Shown here in pieces: positions 49,601-58,328 of a DNA stretch of 64,000 nt; within the stretch, counting starts at the first letter, position 1, and the number at the start of each line of letters is the position of its first letter. This stretch comes from Apoda limacodes. Taxonomy: Eukaryota; Arthropoda; Insecta; Lepidoptera; Limacodidae. The notes below the pieces were generated by a model, which was given only the letters and a program-made list of their open reading frames with translations, was not told where the DNA came from and searched no databases. The DNA is taken from the NCBI GenBank assembly GCA_946406115.1, contig OX291544.1:31079521-31143520 (forward strand), read 5' to 3'. A program made the translations under genes and the position numbers.

Positions 49601-52600
49601 TACATTCCTATAGCAGTAAGGTCACTTGGTTTTATAATACATACTTTTTCAAACATTACAAAAATCAACAATGTCACGATTTGCCTTGGTGCCCCTTAAT
49701 TTATAGGTGTCCCTTAAACTAAGTTAGTAGTACCTATACTTACATATACTTCTAATACTTACATGATCTACTTTTAACAGCCTGTCTCCGGGTTTTATCC
49801 TGGAGGTATTATAAGCTGCCCCCCCTGGCCTGACATGGGTCACTACCAGAGGTTGCGCGTCTAACGATCTGCTATTCAGCACCAAATCTGCACTAGGAGC
49901 CGAGTTCTCGGGAAGACCACCCCTGATAGTGATACCAAGGGACCCGTTTATCTTCTCTACAGGAACTTCTGCTAGCTTCGTCGTTATGTAGAGGGAACTT
50001 TGAGAAGCTGGAAAATAAATGGAGTTTTATAAAATGTTATTAAACAAAAATAAATAAAAAGAAAGTCGGGACATGTTATGTGCAGGGTTTTAAAGCCGTT
50101 AGAGTTCGAAAAACCCTAACTATATGTCACCAAATATACGGCTATAGCAAGTTGGGTTATTTTCAAAGTAATTTTAGTCTATGTACTGGTAACACTAGCT
50201 TTTCCACATTTTTCTCAACGATACAAACAATTTTCTGCTACCTGGGTATCCAGGTTTCATGATTTTAGGATTACTTATGCACCCCTGACTTTCATTAAGA
50301 AATATTTATTCTGTAGACTTATCTTATCTTATATATATAAGATATTTAATCTGGCTCGCGCACCGAGGGTTAGATAGTTCTTCCATCATGAGAGCGATCA
50401 AGTCTCACAGGTTTATGACTTAATTGTCAGGTTTCCCTATATTTGTGATGTAACATCTTGCTGCGTGCCAAATTTCATGACTCTTTGTCAACGGGAAGTA
50501 CCCCATAGGTTTTGATTTTTTTGTGTCTAAATATGTGACAAAAATGACCGTATTATGGGCATATATTTTTATTGCATTGACTTAAAAGCTTGATTTTGTT
50601 TTAAAAAAGTTAAGAAAAGTTTTAAAGTGTGTATTGCATTATAAAAATCAAAAAAAATTACAAGCATTGACCATAGTATATTTTAGCAAAAAGTCAAAAA
50701 AAAATCTACTTTGAACACGCTCAACTCTATACAAGAAATGAAAAGTTTTAATCATTATCATTACGGTATAAATATTATAGAAAGTATGTAATATATAAGT
50801 ATATCTTATAGTATTTAATATCACATTGTGCAATGATTATTAGTACATTTACATGCACATCGTTAGTAATACAGAAATTAGCTTTCTGGCCGATATCGGC
50901 TTCATGACTACGTGTGAATAAAGATATTATTGTAATCCATACTAATATTATAAATGCGAAATTAACGCATGCTTGTATCTCTGTCTGTTACCTATTTACG
51001 CTTAAACCGCTGCACAGATTAAGATGAAATTTGGTATGGAGATAGTTTGAGTCCCGAGAAAGGACATAGGCTACTTTAAAAAGTCAAGTGTGCGTCATTG
51101 TTCGAATTGATCAGTGGGCATCGATTTGAACAATTTCGGATTAACACATAAAACACTTCTTATTCCAAGACCCCCCACGGTATAGGATTATAAGCGGGCT
51201 AATCTTTATACATAGAATCAAACCCGAGCAGTGTCTTTACGTTTTTTTTCAGCTTACCTATCTTAGGTAATGTTCTTTCTTTATGCATTTTTCTTCATAA
51301 ATAATTCAGTATTTTAAATTTTGAATGGAGAAAACCTTTAAGTAGCCTAGGTTTAAATGAAACTTAAACTATCTCCATGCTAAATTTGCTGGCGGTTCTA
51401 CTCGCCCTTAACTCGATTGTCGGTGTAGGATTTCAACGGCAACTTTCAATTACAGAAAAACAACCGACTCACACTTGACATTTTCCCTTTGTTCTTTCTC
51501 AGGGCTAAAACTATCTCCTAGCCAAATTTCATCTTAATCGGTACGGTAGTTAAGCGTGAAGAGGTACCTAACAGACTGAAAGAAAAACGGACAGACAGAG
51601 TTACTTTCGCATTTATAATATTAAACGGGATGAAAGTATCTTTCTTATCAAAGTAGCAAGCATTTTTAACAAATTTATATATTTATATAAATTAAATAAC
51701 TTTCCGAGTCTGTATAAAAATGTTGCGTAAAACGGTTTAAAAATAAAATTGTTAGAGACTTACGTAGACAGAAGTTATATCACGCGAGACTAGCTTGTGT
51801 CACGTCACGGAATGCTAGGTTGCATGTTTGACACTTTCTATCTCGCTTCCACCTATACGTTGATATGACCACTTCTAGGTACGTTTTCACCCAGAAATTG
51901 TGTGTGAACGAGACAAGCAAGCGAGTGTTACATGTCGTTGCAATACACACTCACCGAGCAAACAGTACTGTGCAAGCGAGAAAAATATCTCGACACTTTT
52001 TGTATCTCTCTCTCGCATCGCCACGAAACAAATTTCTTGCCGCCAGTTTCACGAGTGCATTGACATAGCGTACGCGTAAATAAAAAAATGTCGTCACCAA
52101 TTTATAATGGCAAGAAAGAATGGAAGAAAAAAGAGGTCATAATGTTTATACAAATGATAGAAGCAGCTCCTGAATTATGGGATACGAGTTGCAGCGACTA
52201 CAAAAATAGATTCAAGAGAGCAGCGGCATTGAAAAGGCTATCTGAAGTATTCAAGACCACCATTTATGAGATTAAAAGAAAAATACACAATTTGAGGAGT
52301 CAGTTCAATGCAGAATTGAGGAGAATGAAGAGAAAAAGTGAAGAATGTGGAGACGAGGAAGTACCAGTACACACTGAATGGAGATTTTTTGAACATTTGA
52401 AGTTTTTACTTCCCGTCTACAATGCCAACAGTGACATAGAAATGAAAATCACACAGTTTCCCCACTCCGAGCTAAAGGCTGTAAGTACCTACCTACCTAT
52501 TTAATTTTATAGTTCAGGTTATTAGGTAAGTGATTATACAGTTAATTGTAGGTAAGTAGGTACTCATAGGTACCTTAGTTCTAGCATTATATAATCTGTG

Positions 52601-55600
52601 GTCACGTGGAGCTGTATATCCAGATGTTGTACATATTAATAGTATAGCCATAGTATAAGAGTATATTATAACTTTTTCTAATAGTATAGCCTATAACTAC
52701 GATTAAAAGTAGTAGTACACAAAACCAGACTCCAAAATATAGTGGCTCGCGCGCCGAGCACTATCTCAATAGGTATTTTTAGAAATTTTTCTTTAAGTAA
52801 AAGTAATAGGCACTAATTTTGATATCAGGATTTTTTATGGAATTTATGCAAGGGCTATTGCAATAACAGAATTTACGTGCATTAATTAGTTCACATGCAA
52901 CAAACAACCGTGTTATATGTGTATTTATTATTTATCATTCGATTCCTACAATACCTAATAATTTCCAAAATAATTCGTTAGAAGTTTCAAAAGTAGTAAA
53001 ACAAAGGGTTTTAAAATTAAGTGTCCGTTGTGACAAATTCCACCACGAGGCAAACTAATAACTGTAAAAGGGACACCCCTTTTACATCAATTTAAAACGG
53101 CACAAATTATCAAAATAATAAAATTGAATTTTGATATAACTTACCTTTAATATTTCATCTTTGTTTAATTTTTAGATCTGTTTCTGTCACGAATGGTAAA
53201 TTTTAAACGGTATATTTTTGGTATCAATTAATAACTATCTTATATTTCTTAGATATATTATTGCTCTGGATGTAGGTGCTTGCTACAAGATTTGTAAATA
53301 AGCTATTATGCAAAACGGGAATTCCAAAAAAAAAAATATTCAAGAAGGTTCACGTGAAAGTACTTGCGTACATTTTACTCCCGGACTCACGAGTCGCTAG
53401 AGACCGTTCGCAATAAACTCCCTGCTTAGATTTAGTATTTTATGTGATGTGTGCTTCAAATTAGATAAATAGTCTTTTTTCTTAAGATTCCGTACCCAGA
53501 CGTTGACAACTGTATCCTATTGCCACGGCTAAGTATGTAAGTGATAATTATGTGCTGAAACTAAGTCTACGCCATTCTTATACTACAGAACAAATGGCTT
53601 AGTAAAAAGGCGACAGATATACAATGACCCATGCTGGCCCACGATGGCTCATCACGGGCGCATGGTTGAACGTGGACCAGCATGGCCCATTGTGCCGCCT
53701 TAAGAGTTAACTGTCGCAGGTACATCTAAATTTTTTGTAAGGAAATATACAGTAAAAAATATTGTTAATTTACTAGAATTGTAACAGTCCTTAATTTTCT
53801 GTTTTTACCGATACAAAAATGTTAAAAAGGAACTATTACTGTGAGACATCAATGTTCTTCCGTCTGTCTGTCTGTCTTCTCCGTAACTAATATACGAATA
53901 TATATCGGTACAAAAAATATAATATATATAAATAGTTATTCGAAAGCAGATTAAAATCTTAGAAAGGTTTTATTTATTGAAATAATTAATTATTTTTCAG
54001 GACTCATCCGAATCGGAAATGTCAGAAGAATATCAAGAAGAATTAAATTTTTTTAACGAAGAAGAACAAAAGTTGAACCTAATGCCAAAGACTGAAAAAG
54101 TCTTTATAACTCAAGTACAAACTAACCACGAACGAAGTATAGATAAATCAGTTGGTACTGTAGCGCACAATGATAACAAGCTATTCGGGGAATACGTCTG
54201 CAGTGAACTTAGGAATCTAAGCGACCGCGGTGCTAAAAAACTTAAGTTACTTATAAGGAAAGCCATATTGGAAGTTACAGAGGAAGAATTTAATCAAGAA
54301 AATAATGTAGGAGTAAAGGACTCTTTATAAATAATAATCCATTTTTTCTTCACTGTGACATAACACTGTAGTTCAACTTGCGCGTCCTTGAGCCTTTTAT
54401 TCTACTGCACATTTTTTCGTTTGGTTCCTAAAATTGACTATTAAATATAGTCAATAGAAATGTATCATTTCATTAAGTACATATATATTATACATACATA
54501 TCGCATATCTAATCAAAATATTTCTTGAAGTAAAATATAAATGGTATTTTTTTTAAATAATTTACCTAGATAAACGTAAGAGCTTTGCGACTGCTTACCC
54601 TATTTCCGTTCCCGTACACGTATTGCTTCAAGGAGTAATTGATTTCGAAGACGCATTCCTACCACTTCAAAGAGGACAGAAGACTTATGGAGCTTCCTTC
54701 TGTAAAGTGGTCTGTACTGTCATTATCGAAATCTATTTAATTATCTATCTGGACATACATTTAACAGTAAAATGCCCCTTAGTCTTATTAAATCTTGAGA
54801 ACTACATATAAAACTCACTAAATTAACATTTGGAATGTATTTTTCGTTTAAGTTGCTTGGTTAGAAAGTAGATAATACTGCTGGTATCAGCCAGTAATGT
54901 ATAATAATCATGCTTACATTAACAAAGAAAATTATGGTAAAATTTGTTAACCCTAACCATAAAATATCGGCCAGGTGCGTGTCGTTGATCACTTCAACTT
55001 AGAGCCTAACGTAAAATATATAATTAGCTAGAAATAATTATTGTTTTTGTCACCATTGTGTAAATTATACATTGTTTTTTTTTAAATCCTCAAAAATTAC
55101 TGCAATATAAAACTGAAAAAAGTAGATAATAGATAAAATGCACAGAAATAATAAGAAAAAGACATCTTTCAAGTAAACGGTGTTTAGAACACATGAGTGT
55201 ATAAGTGTCAGTTAAGAAGATGCTGATCTGGCGTTCGAGCATTCAGTGTGCATAAACCATTATAATGACAAAAAAACATTAAGAAGTAAAAATTTACAAA
55301 AGCACATAATTTTTTTTTATAGTTTTATAACGTTTCACGGTATTCCTTTGTATGTAATAAAGTTTATATTTTAAACAGCATGTAATAAACATTTGGTTTT
55401 AAATTTTTTATATATGAAAATCTACACTTGGCCAGTTTTATTGTACATGCATTAAGTTAGGGTTCCATAGACGGAAAATTATTGCATATAACTGAAAAAA
55501 ATGTAAACCAAAAATATTCAAAACAATTGTCGATGTCAAAAATAAAATTTTATTATTTTTTTTTTCTTATATTTTACGGAAACGCGGTTTGAAAGTAAAA

Positions 55601-58328
55601 TAAAAGTAGGTAAATCAAATTAATGTATTTGATTCATTACATTATATTCATACATACCAATTTTTCTAATTTGGAAGCAAAATATAGATCTTGAAAAAAA
55701 GCCGAGTGTGATTCTAGCTCGTGCACCGTGGGTTCCGTACAAACTATTTATATGTAAATAGTTTTTCCATCATCAGATTGTGGTTGAAAGGTCAAGTTTT
55801 GGATTTTTTTCTATATTATTGATGTAACATCTTGCCAAATTCCATGATTCTAGGTCAACGAGAAATACCCAATAGGTTTTGATTTATTTGTGTCACAATA
55901 TGCGTCATAAATTACCGTATTTTGGGCATATCTTTTTTATTGCATTGACTTAGAAGCTTGATTTTTTAACTTTAAGTAATCGTATACTTAAGTATTTGAT
56001 ATCAATTTCAACTTGATACCTTTACGAGTTCCTGAGAAAAAGGATCTTGACAAACAGACAGATAGACAATCCAACGTACAACAAAGTGTTCTATAAGGGT
56101 TCTCTTTTTCCTTTTGAGGTACGGAATCCTAAAAACAACTTAGAAACCCTTAATGCATTTTAAAAGCATCACCTAACGATATCCCACACCATGAGGTGCG
56201 CAAAAACAAAATTCATCCCTCAGTTCAATTCATATTTTTATATTTATTGGTATCCCTAAATATGTTTTTTCTCATTTTTTATAACAAAACTGTATAGAAC
56301 TAACAAAAGACACTTTAATAGAATATAATGAAAGACGGCGCAATTACAAGGCTGTGCCATACGTACAAATGAACGGACGGTCATGATGAACTTAATAGAG
56401 TTCCGTATTTGCCTTTTGGTTATGGATCCCTAAAAAATAATTGGTTTCTTATCTCTTAACTTCCGAATTAATTCATTGAAACTATCTAGCTATCTACTTT
56501 TAGTGCAAGCATTCCTAAATGTTACACTATAGATAAGAAAGTTTTAATTATGATACAGTGTTACCCTATAAGTGGTAATGGATTTAGGAAGTTACTGTAC
56601 TGTTAGTACGTATATGAGAGTAAATTAATGTGTTTGTATCAATAACAACTTTTGGAGATAATAATCATAAAAAGATCATCCAATTCACGCCAATTTTTCG
56701 CCAAACCTAACAAATTATTCAATATATAATTTTCATAGCAAATCTTTATGGCGGTTAACAAAATATATTTTTCTGGAAACTTTTATCATAATCAATGCAC
56801 AGGATGAACGGACAGACTGATGAAAATTCAGAACTATAAAAATCCGTTACTTACTCGTGACTTTGAAAAAAGTCAAAATTTACTTAAGTCTTTATATTAT
56901 TTTCTTAACGTACTTTAAAGTTATAAACTGTAAATTTATGAAGATTTCTTGTGTTATGAAGTCACACGTGGTCGACACCTGCTTTCAAGATACGAATTAT
57001 TTCAAAAGCTTCACACGGCTTACTCGAATGTCGTAAGTTTAGAACTCTTTAGCAAAATTTAATCTTGATGAGTTGTATGTAACCCAACTTTGTATTAGAT
57101 TAACATATCATTAACAGAGAAGTTTATGCAACAAGGGATATTTAACAGATCAAACAACGGTTCAAAAGTTACCAACACTAAAAATATAGTCAGTTTTTAC
57201 CCAAAAACCCTAAATACTTCCAAGATACACCGTTGGAGAATTATATTTTTCAACTCAAATTCATACTCTGTTTGTTAAAAATGTTAAAATAGGTTCATTT
57301 CAATTTTTACCTCCTACAGTTTTTTTTTTAATACCCTGAGTTGGTAATACCCTCAGTTTTTATACTGAGATGGCAAACAAGCTCACGGTCCACCTGAGGT
57401 CTTGCAACATTAGGAGCAGCACTCACGTCTTTCTTAGATTAGAGCGAAGCAGTAATTTACCTCGAGGCAAAGATTTCTACTTTACAAGTCGCAAGTCTGG
57501 CCCCATCTGGAGTACTGCTACAAAGTCAAAGTCAAAGTTGACAAGCTGGTTGAGTGCACCCGGATACCAACTTGGCTCTTTTGACTTGGTTTAACGACGG
57601 GCTTAAAGGATCGTCGACGATCCCAAATTCACAAGCCTGAACCTCGAACCCTGGGAGTCTGAGGAGAAATTTTGCATCCTTGTGTGTGTCCGCTTGTATA
57701 ATGGGCTCTGTTCTGAAAATTGTTTAAAATGATACCCACCCTCAAACCTTAGGACCTTACGCACAGTGCGGTTTTAGAGGTACTCCCTCTGCGAAGCTTA
57801 GGTTGTTGAATGAGCTTCCTGCCAAAGTTTGCACTAAGAACTACAATATAGGGTTCTTTGAAAAAAAGTTATAAGTTTTAAAGAGTCAGAAACACGCGAG
57901 TGATGCCCGAGGTGTTACAAGCGTCCATAGGCCACGGTGACCACTTACCATCAGGTGGACCTTTAATGTGGGCATACTCGTATGTTATGAATCTATTTTT
58001 TCTTAGTTACTGCTACAAAATAAGATTACAATTTTATGGTAATGCATATTTTTTGCAATTGCATTGCTTGGCAGGTAGTGTGTCGCGTTGATTGCAATCA
58101 ATAACGTAAGATTCTCACCATAATTAGGCATGTAGTATTCGACTTCCAAGGAAGCGCGTTCCTCGACATTGTCAAGGAGCCGAAGAACCTCATCGTTGGT
58201 GAGCCTGGCAGTAGATATACCATTGACGCTGCAGATCCTGTCTCCTGGAGCTAGCCGGTCGGACTCGAGCGCCACCGAGTCCTTGCTGAAGCCCACGATC
58301 GAAGGTACTATGCCTGGTTCTGAACGTC
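37529..58328 (-). CDS. Grip: Glutamate receptor-interacting protein (seven-PDZ scaffold), 5' partial
   Basis: Spliced gene of fifteen recovered coding exons: 58328-58119, 50007-49763, 47819-47527, 45068-44893, 42674-42573, 42498-42342, 41446-41220, 40644-40499, 40397-40043, 39965-39810, 39726-39604, 39480-38980, 38496-38297, 37985-37878, 37600-37529. All introns are GT-AG and all phases join, giving 1,023 codons and a TAG stop. PDZ domains by approximate residue in this partial product: PDZ1 (second half) 1-65, PDZ2 75-185, PDZ3 190-290, PDZ4 345-435, PDZ5 455-545, PDZ6 595-690, PDZ7 905-1000; a Ser-rich linker of about 210 residues separates PDZ6 and PDZ7. Domain order and signatures ([38 protein letters not shown]) match GRIP1/GRIP2. 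GRIP proteins are cytoplasmic scaffolds that cluster glutamate receptors and other membrane proteins; in flies Grip acts in embryonic muscle guidance. The first coding exons were not found. Confidence 0.95.
37878..37985 (-). CDS. Grip: Grip exon: second part of PDZ7
   Basis: 36 codons, [20 protein letters not shown] then [16 protein letters not shown]. Corresponds to the end of PDZ7 in GRIP proteins (a DxxCCLxVPLI block). Acceptor TTCTACAG, donor GTAAGA, phase 0 both sides. Confidence 0.93.
38297..38496 (-). CDS. Grip: Grip exon: first part of PDZ7
   Basis: Contains [39 protein letters not shown] and [15 protein letters not shown] is the carboxylate-binding loop. Acceptor TTTCGCAG, donor GTTAGT. 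Confidence 0.95.
38980..39480 (-). CDS. Grip: Grip exon: linker between PDZ6 and PDZ7
   Basis: 167 codons without a domain, including [36 protein letters not shown] and [14 protein letters not shown]. Low conservation is expected here; open over its full length with consistent phase 1 at both ends. Confidence 0.88.
39604..39726 (-). CDS. Grip: Grip exon: Ser-rich linker after PDZ6
   Basis: 41 codons, [20 protein letters not shown] then [18 protein letters not shown]. Acceptor TATTAG, donor GTAAGT. Confidence 0.88.
39810..39965 (-). CDS. Grip: Grip exon: second part of PDZ6
   Basis: [20 protein letters not shown] then [18 protein letters not shown] and [15 protein letters not shown]. The [10 protein letters not shown] block and [11 protein letters not shown] helix match GRIP PDZ6. 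Confidence 0.95.
40043..40397 (-). CDS. Grip: Grip exon: end of PDZ5, linker and start of PDZ6
   Basis: Starts [20 protein letters not shown] (end of PDZ5), runs through a charged linker of about 55 residues, then [20 protein letters not shown] and [24 protein letters not shown] is the ligand loop of PDZ6. Acceptor TTTTAAG is weak but phase and homology fit. Confidence 0.93.
40499..40644 (-). CDS. Grip: Grip exon: middle of PDZ5
   Basis: [20 protein letters not shown] then [20 protein letters not shown], nearly textbook GRIP PDZ5. Donor GTAAGT. Confidence 0.95.
41220..41446 (-). CDS. Grip: Grip exon: end of PDZ4 and start of PDZ5
   Basis: [20 protein letters not shown] closes PDZ4; [20 protein letters not shown] then GGLGVTITG opens PDZ5. 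Confidence 0.95.
42342..42498 (-). CDS. Grip: Grip exon: start of PDZ4
   Basis: [20 protein letters not shown] then [20 protein letters not shown] and SPAYR. VCRTE matches the start of GRIP PDZ4. The loop reads SGLAV, a departure from GLGF-type loops. Confidence 0.93.
42573..42674 (-). CDS. Grip: Grip exon: basic linker before PDZ4
   Basis: 34 codons, [20 protein letters not shown] then [16 protein letters not shown] proteins have a similar LxPKK basic/serine stretch here. Symmetric phase 1, so it could be skipped without frame change. Confidence 0.88.
42675..44892. other. Grip intron of 2.2 kb
   Basis: No further exon seen. Contains a reverse family A tail (43,070-43,350) with an expanded (AC)n run; the rest is AT-rich and unremarkable. 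Confidence 0.6.
43070..43350 (-). mobile_element. Family A 3' end, reverse, in Grip intron
   Basis: From the 3' terminus (ACCACTAAGTTGGCACACAA) to GATAGCGAGCGGTGTGATGG. Diverged, with an (AC)n microsatellite at about 43,154-43,169 within it. Confidence 0.75.
44893..45068 (-). CDS. Grip: Grip exon: second part of PDZ3
   Basis: [20 protein letters not shown] then [18 protein letters not shown] and [14 protein letters not shown]. Joins in phase to SISDR of the upstream exon to give the ADRCGALHxGD-type block of GRIP. Confidence 0.95.
45069..47526. other. Grip intron of 2.5 kb
   Basis: Holds a (CTGT)n run near 45,782-45,806 inside a GTTCCGTA/CTGTCTGTCTG-type dispersed repeat (about 45,570-45,920), a family A tail, and at 47,217-47,400 a repeat with AAATGCGAAAGTAATTCTGT and TCTTCACGCTTAAACC. 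Confidence 0.55.
46345..46745 (-). mobile_element. Family A 3' portion, reverse, in Grip intron
   Basis: About 400 bp from the 3' end (ATACCACTAAGGTGGCAAAC) to GAGTTTGGGATCGTCGACAA, closely matching the long copy but with two internal deletions. One of the better-preserved short copies. Confidence 0.85.
47527..47819 (-). CDS. Grip: Grip exon: end of PDZ2 and start of PDZ3
   Basis: [20 protein letters not shown] and [20 protein letters not shown] close PDZ2 and start PDZ3; [20 protein letters not shown] has the PDZ3 loop DLGLFL. About ten extra residues ([14 protein letters not shown]) lengthen the loop after strand B compared with vertebrate GRIPs as I recall them. Confidence 0.95.
47820..49762. 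other. Grip intron of 1.9 kb with dispersed repeats
   Basis: From about 47,945 to 48,770 there is a repeat with GCGGTCCCGGCGAACTTTGT at the left and CAGTAGTTTAGGAGTCCATC plus ACAAACAACGTGACAAGTAA at the right. Internally, TAGAATCGTTT and GAGCTAACAGATAA recur at about 48,442 and 48,545. Confidence 0.5.
49763..50007 (-). CDS. Grip: Grip exon: most of PDZ2
   Basis: [30 protein letters not shown] and [23 protein letters not shown] is the ligand loop. Acceptor TTTTCCAG, donor GTAAGT. Confidence 0.95.
50340..50600. repeat. Partial dispersed repeat, same family as 55,690-56,136
   Basis: Shares GGCTCGCGCACCGAGGGTT, TTTTGATTTTTTTGTGTC and GGGCATAT.TTTTTATTGCATTGACTTA-type blocks with the complete copy. 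Confidence 0.7.
50937..51636. repeat. Two inverted copies of a dispersed repeat
   Basis: A forward copy (50,937-51,080: TACTAATATTATAAATGCGA, then TTGGTATGGAGATAGTTTGA) faces a reverse copy (about 51,490-51,636: AAACTATCTCCTAGCCAAAT, then TTTCGCATTTATAATATTAA). The pair could fold into a long hairpin. The same family is at 47,217-47,400. Confidence 0.75.
51760..52087 (+). promoter_or_regulatory. GC-richer upstream region of the MADF-BESS gene
   Basis: Immediately upstream of the ATG, composition shifts to CpG-richer sequence (GTGTCACGTCACGG, TACGCGTAAATAAA), as often seen in insect promoters and 5' leaders. An in-frame TGA at 52,061 supports the chosen start. No TATA box or initiator was established. 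Confidence 0.35.
52088..54330 (+). CDS. MADF-BESS domain protein, two exons, nested in a Grip intron
   Basis: Exons 52,088-52,480 and 54,001-54,330 join at GCT|GTAAGT and TTTTTCAG|GAC in phase 0 to give 240 residues. Residues about 14-105 form a MADF domain: [20 protein letters not shown], then [38 protein letters not shown] and [14 protein letters not shown]. Residues about 187-226 form a BESS motif: [20 protein letters not shown] then [18 protein letters not shown] domains are Myb/SANT-like and bind DNA; BESS motifs mediate protein contacts. Both occur together in insect transcription regulators such as the Adf-1 type, so the product is likely nuclear. The domain's second usual tryptophan (in the 'aW' position) is replaced. 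The frame is intact and the acidic linker [14 protein letters not shown] spans the junction. Antisense to Grip. Target genes unknown. Confidence 0.88.
52481..54000 (+). other. Intron of the MADF-BESS gene
   Basis: 1,520 bases, GT-AG. It contains GGCTCGCGCGCCGAGCAC (about 52,743), probably a repeat end, and a hairpin: arms 53,621-53,642 and 53,672-53,693 (ACAATGACCCATGCTGGCCC.. against its inverted copy) with three mismatches over 22 bp. A CTGT run lies near 53,862-53,876. Confidence 0.6.
55690..56136. repeat. Complete dispersed repeat with GCCGAGTGTGATTC...TACGGAATCC ends
   Basis: Begins AAAGCCGAGTGTGATTCTAG then CTCGTGCACCGTGGGTTCCG and ends CTTTTGAGGTACGGAATCCT. Middle parts match 50,340-50,600. 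The fragment at 33,421-33,640 has the same two ends. The ends are partly inverted to each other (GGTTCCGTAC versus GTACGGAATCC). Confidence 0.75.
57362..57430 (-). mobile_element. Family A 3' fragment, reverse
   Basis: GAGATGGCAAACAAGCTCAC then GGTCCACCTGA, followed by a gap relative to other copies. It abuts a forward copy, making a head-to-head inverted arrangement. Confidence 0.65.
57431..57975 (+). mobile_element. Family A 3' portion, forward, in Grip intron
   Basis: Runs from GCGAAGCAGTAATTTACCTC through the C-terminal coding region (CGGATACCAACTTGGCTCTT) to CAGGTGGACC near the 3' end. Frameshifts abound. Reverse to Grip's transcription. Confidence 0.75.
58119..58328 (-). CDS. Grip: Grip exon: second half of PDZ1 (most 5' exon found)
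   Basis: [20 protein letters not shown] then [20 protein letters not shown] and [20 protein letters not shown]. It needs one base from an upstream exon (phase 1), and the ligand loop of PDZ1 must lie there. Acceptor TTTTTTCCCAG, donor GTGAGA. Confidence 0.92.

Larger units (their letters stand above)
50008..58118. other. Grip intron of 8.1 kb hosting a nested gene and repeats
   Basis: Contains the antisense MADF-BESS gene (52,088-54,330), a partial GTTCCGTA-type repeat (about 50,340-50,600), a pair of inverted repeat copies (50,937-51,636), a complete dispersed repeat (55,690-56,136) and two head-to-head family A pieces (57,362-57,975). Other parts are AT-rich without recognised features. 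Confidence 0.7.
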
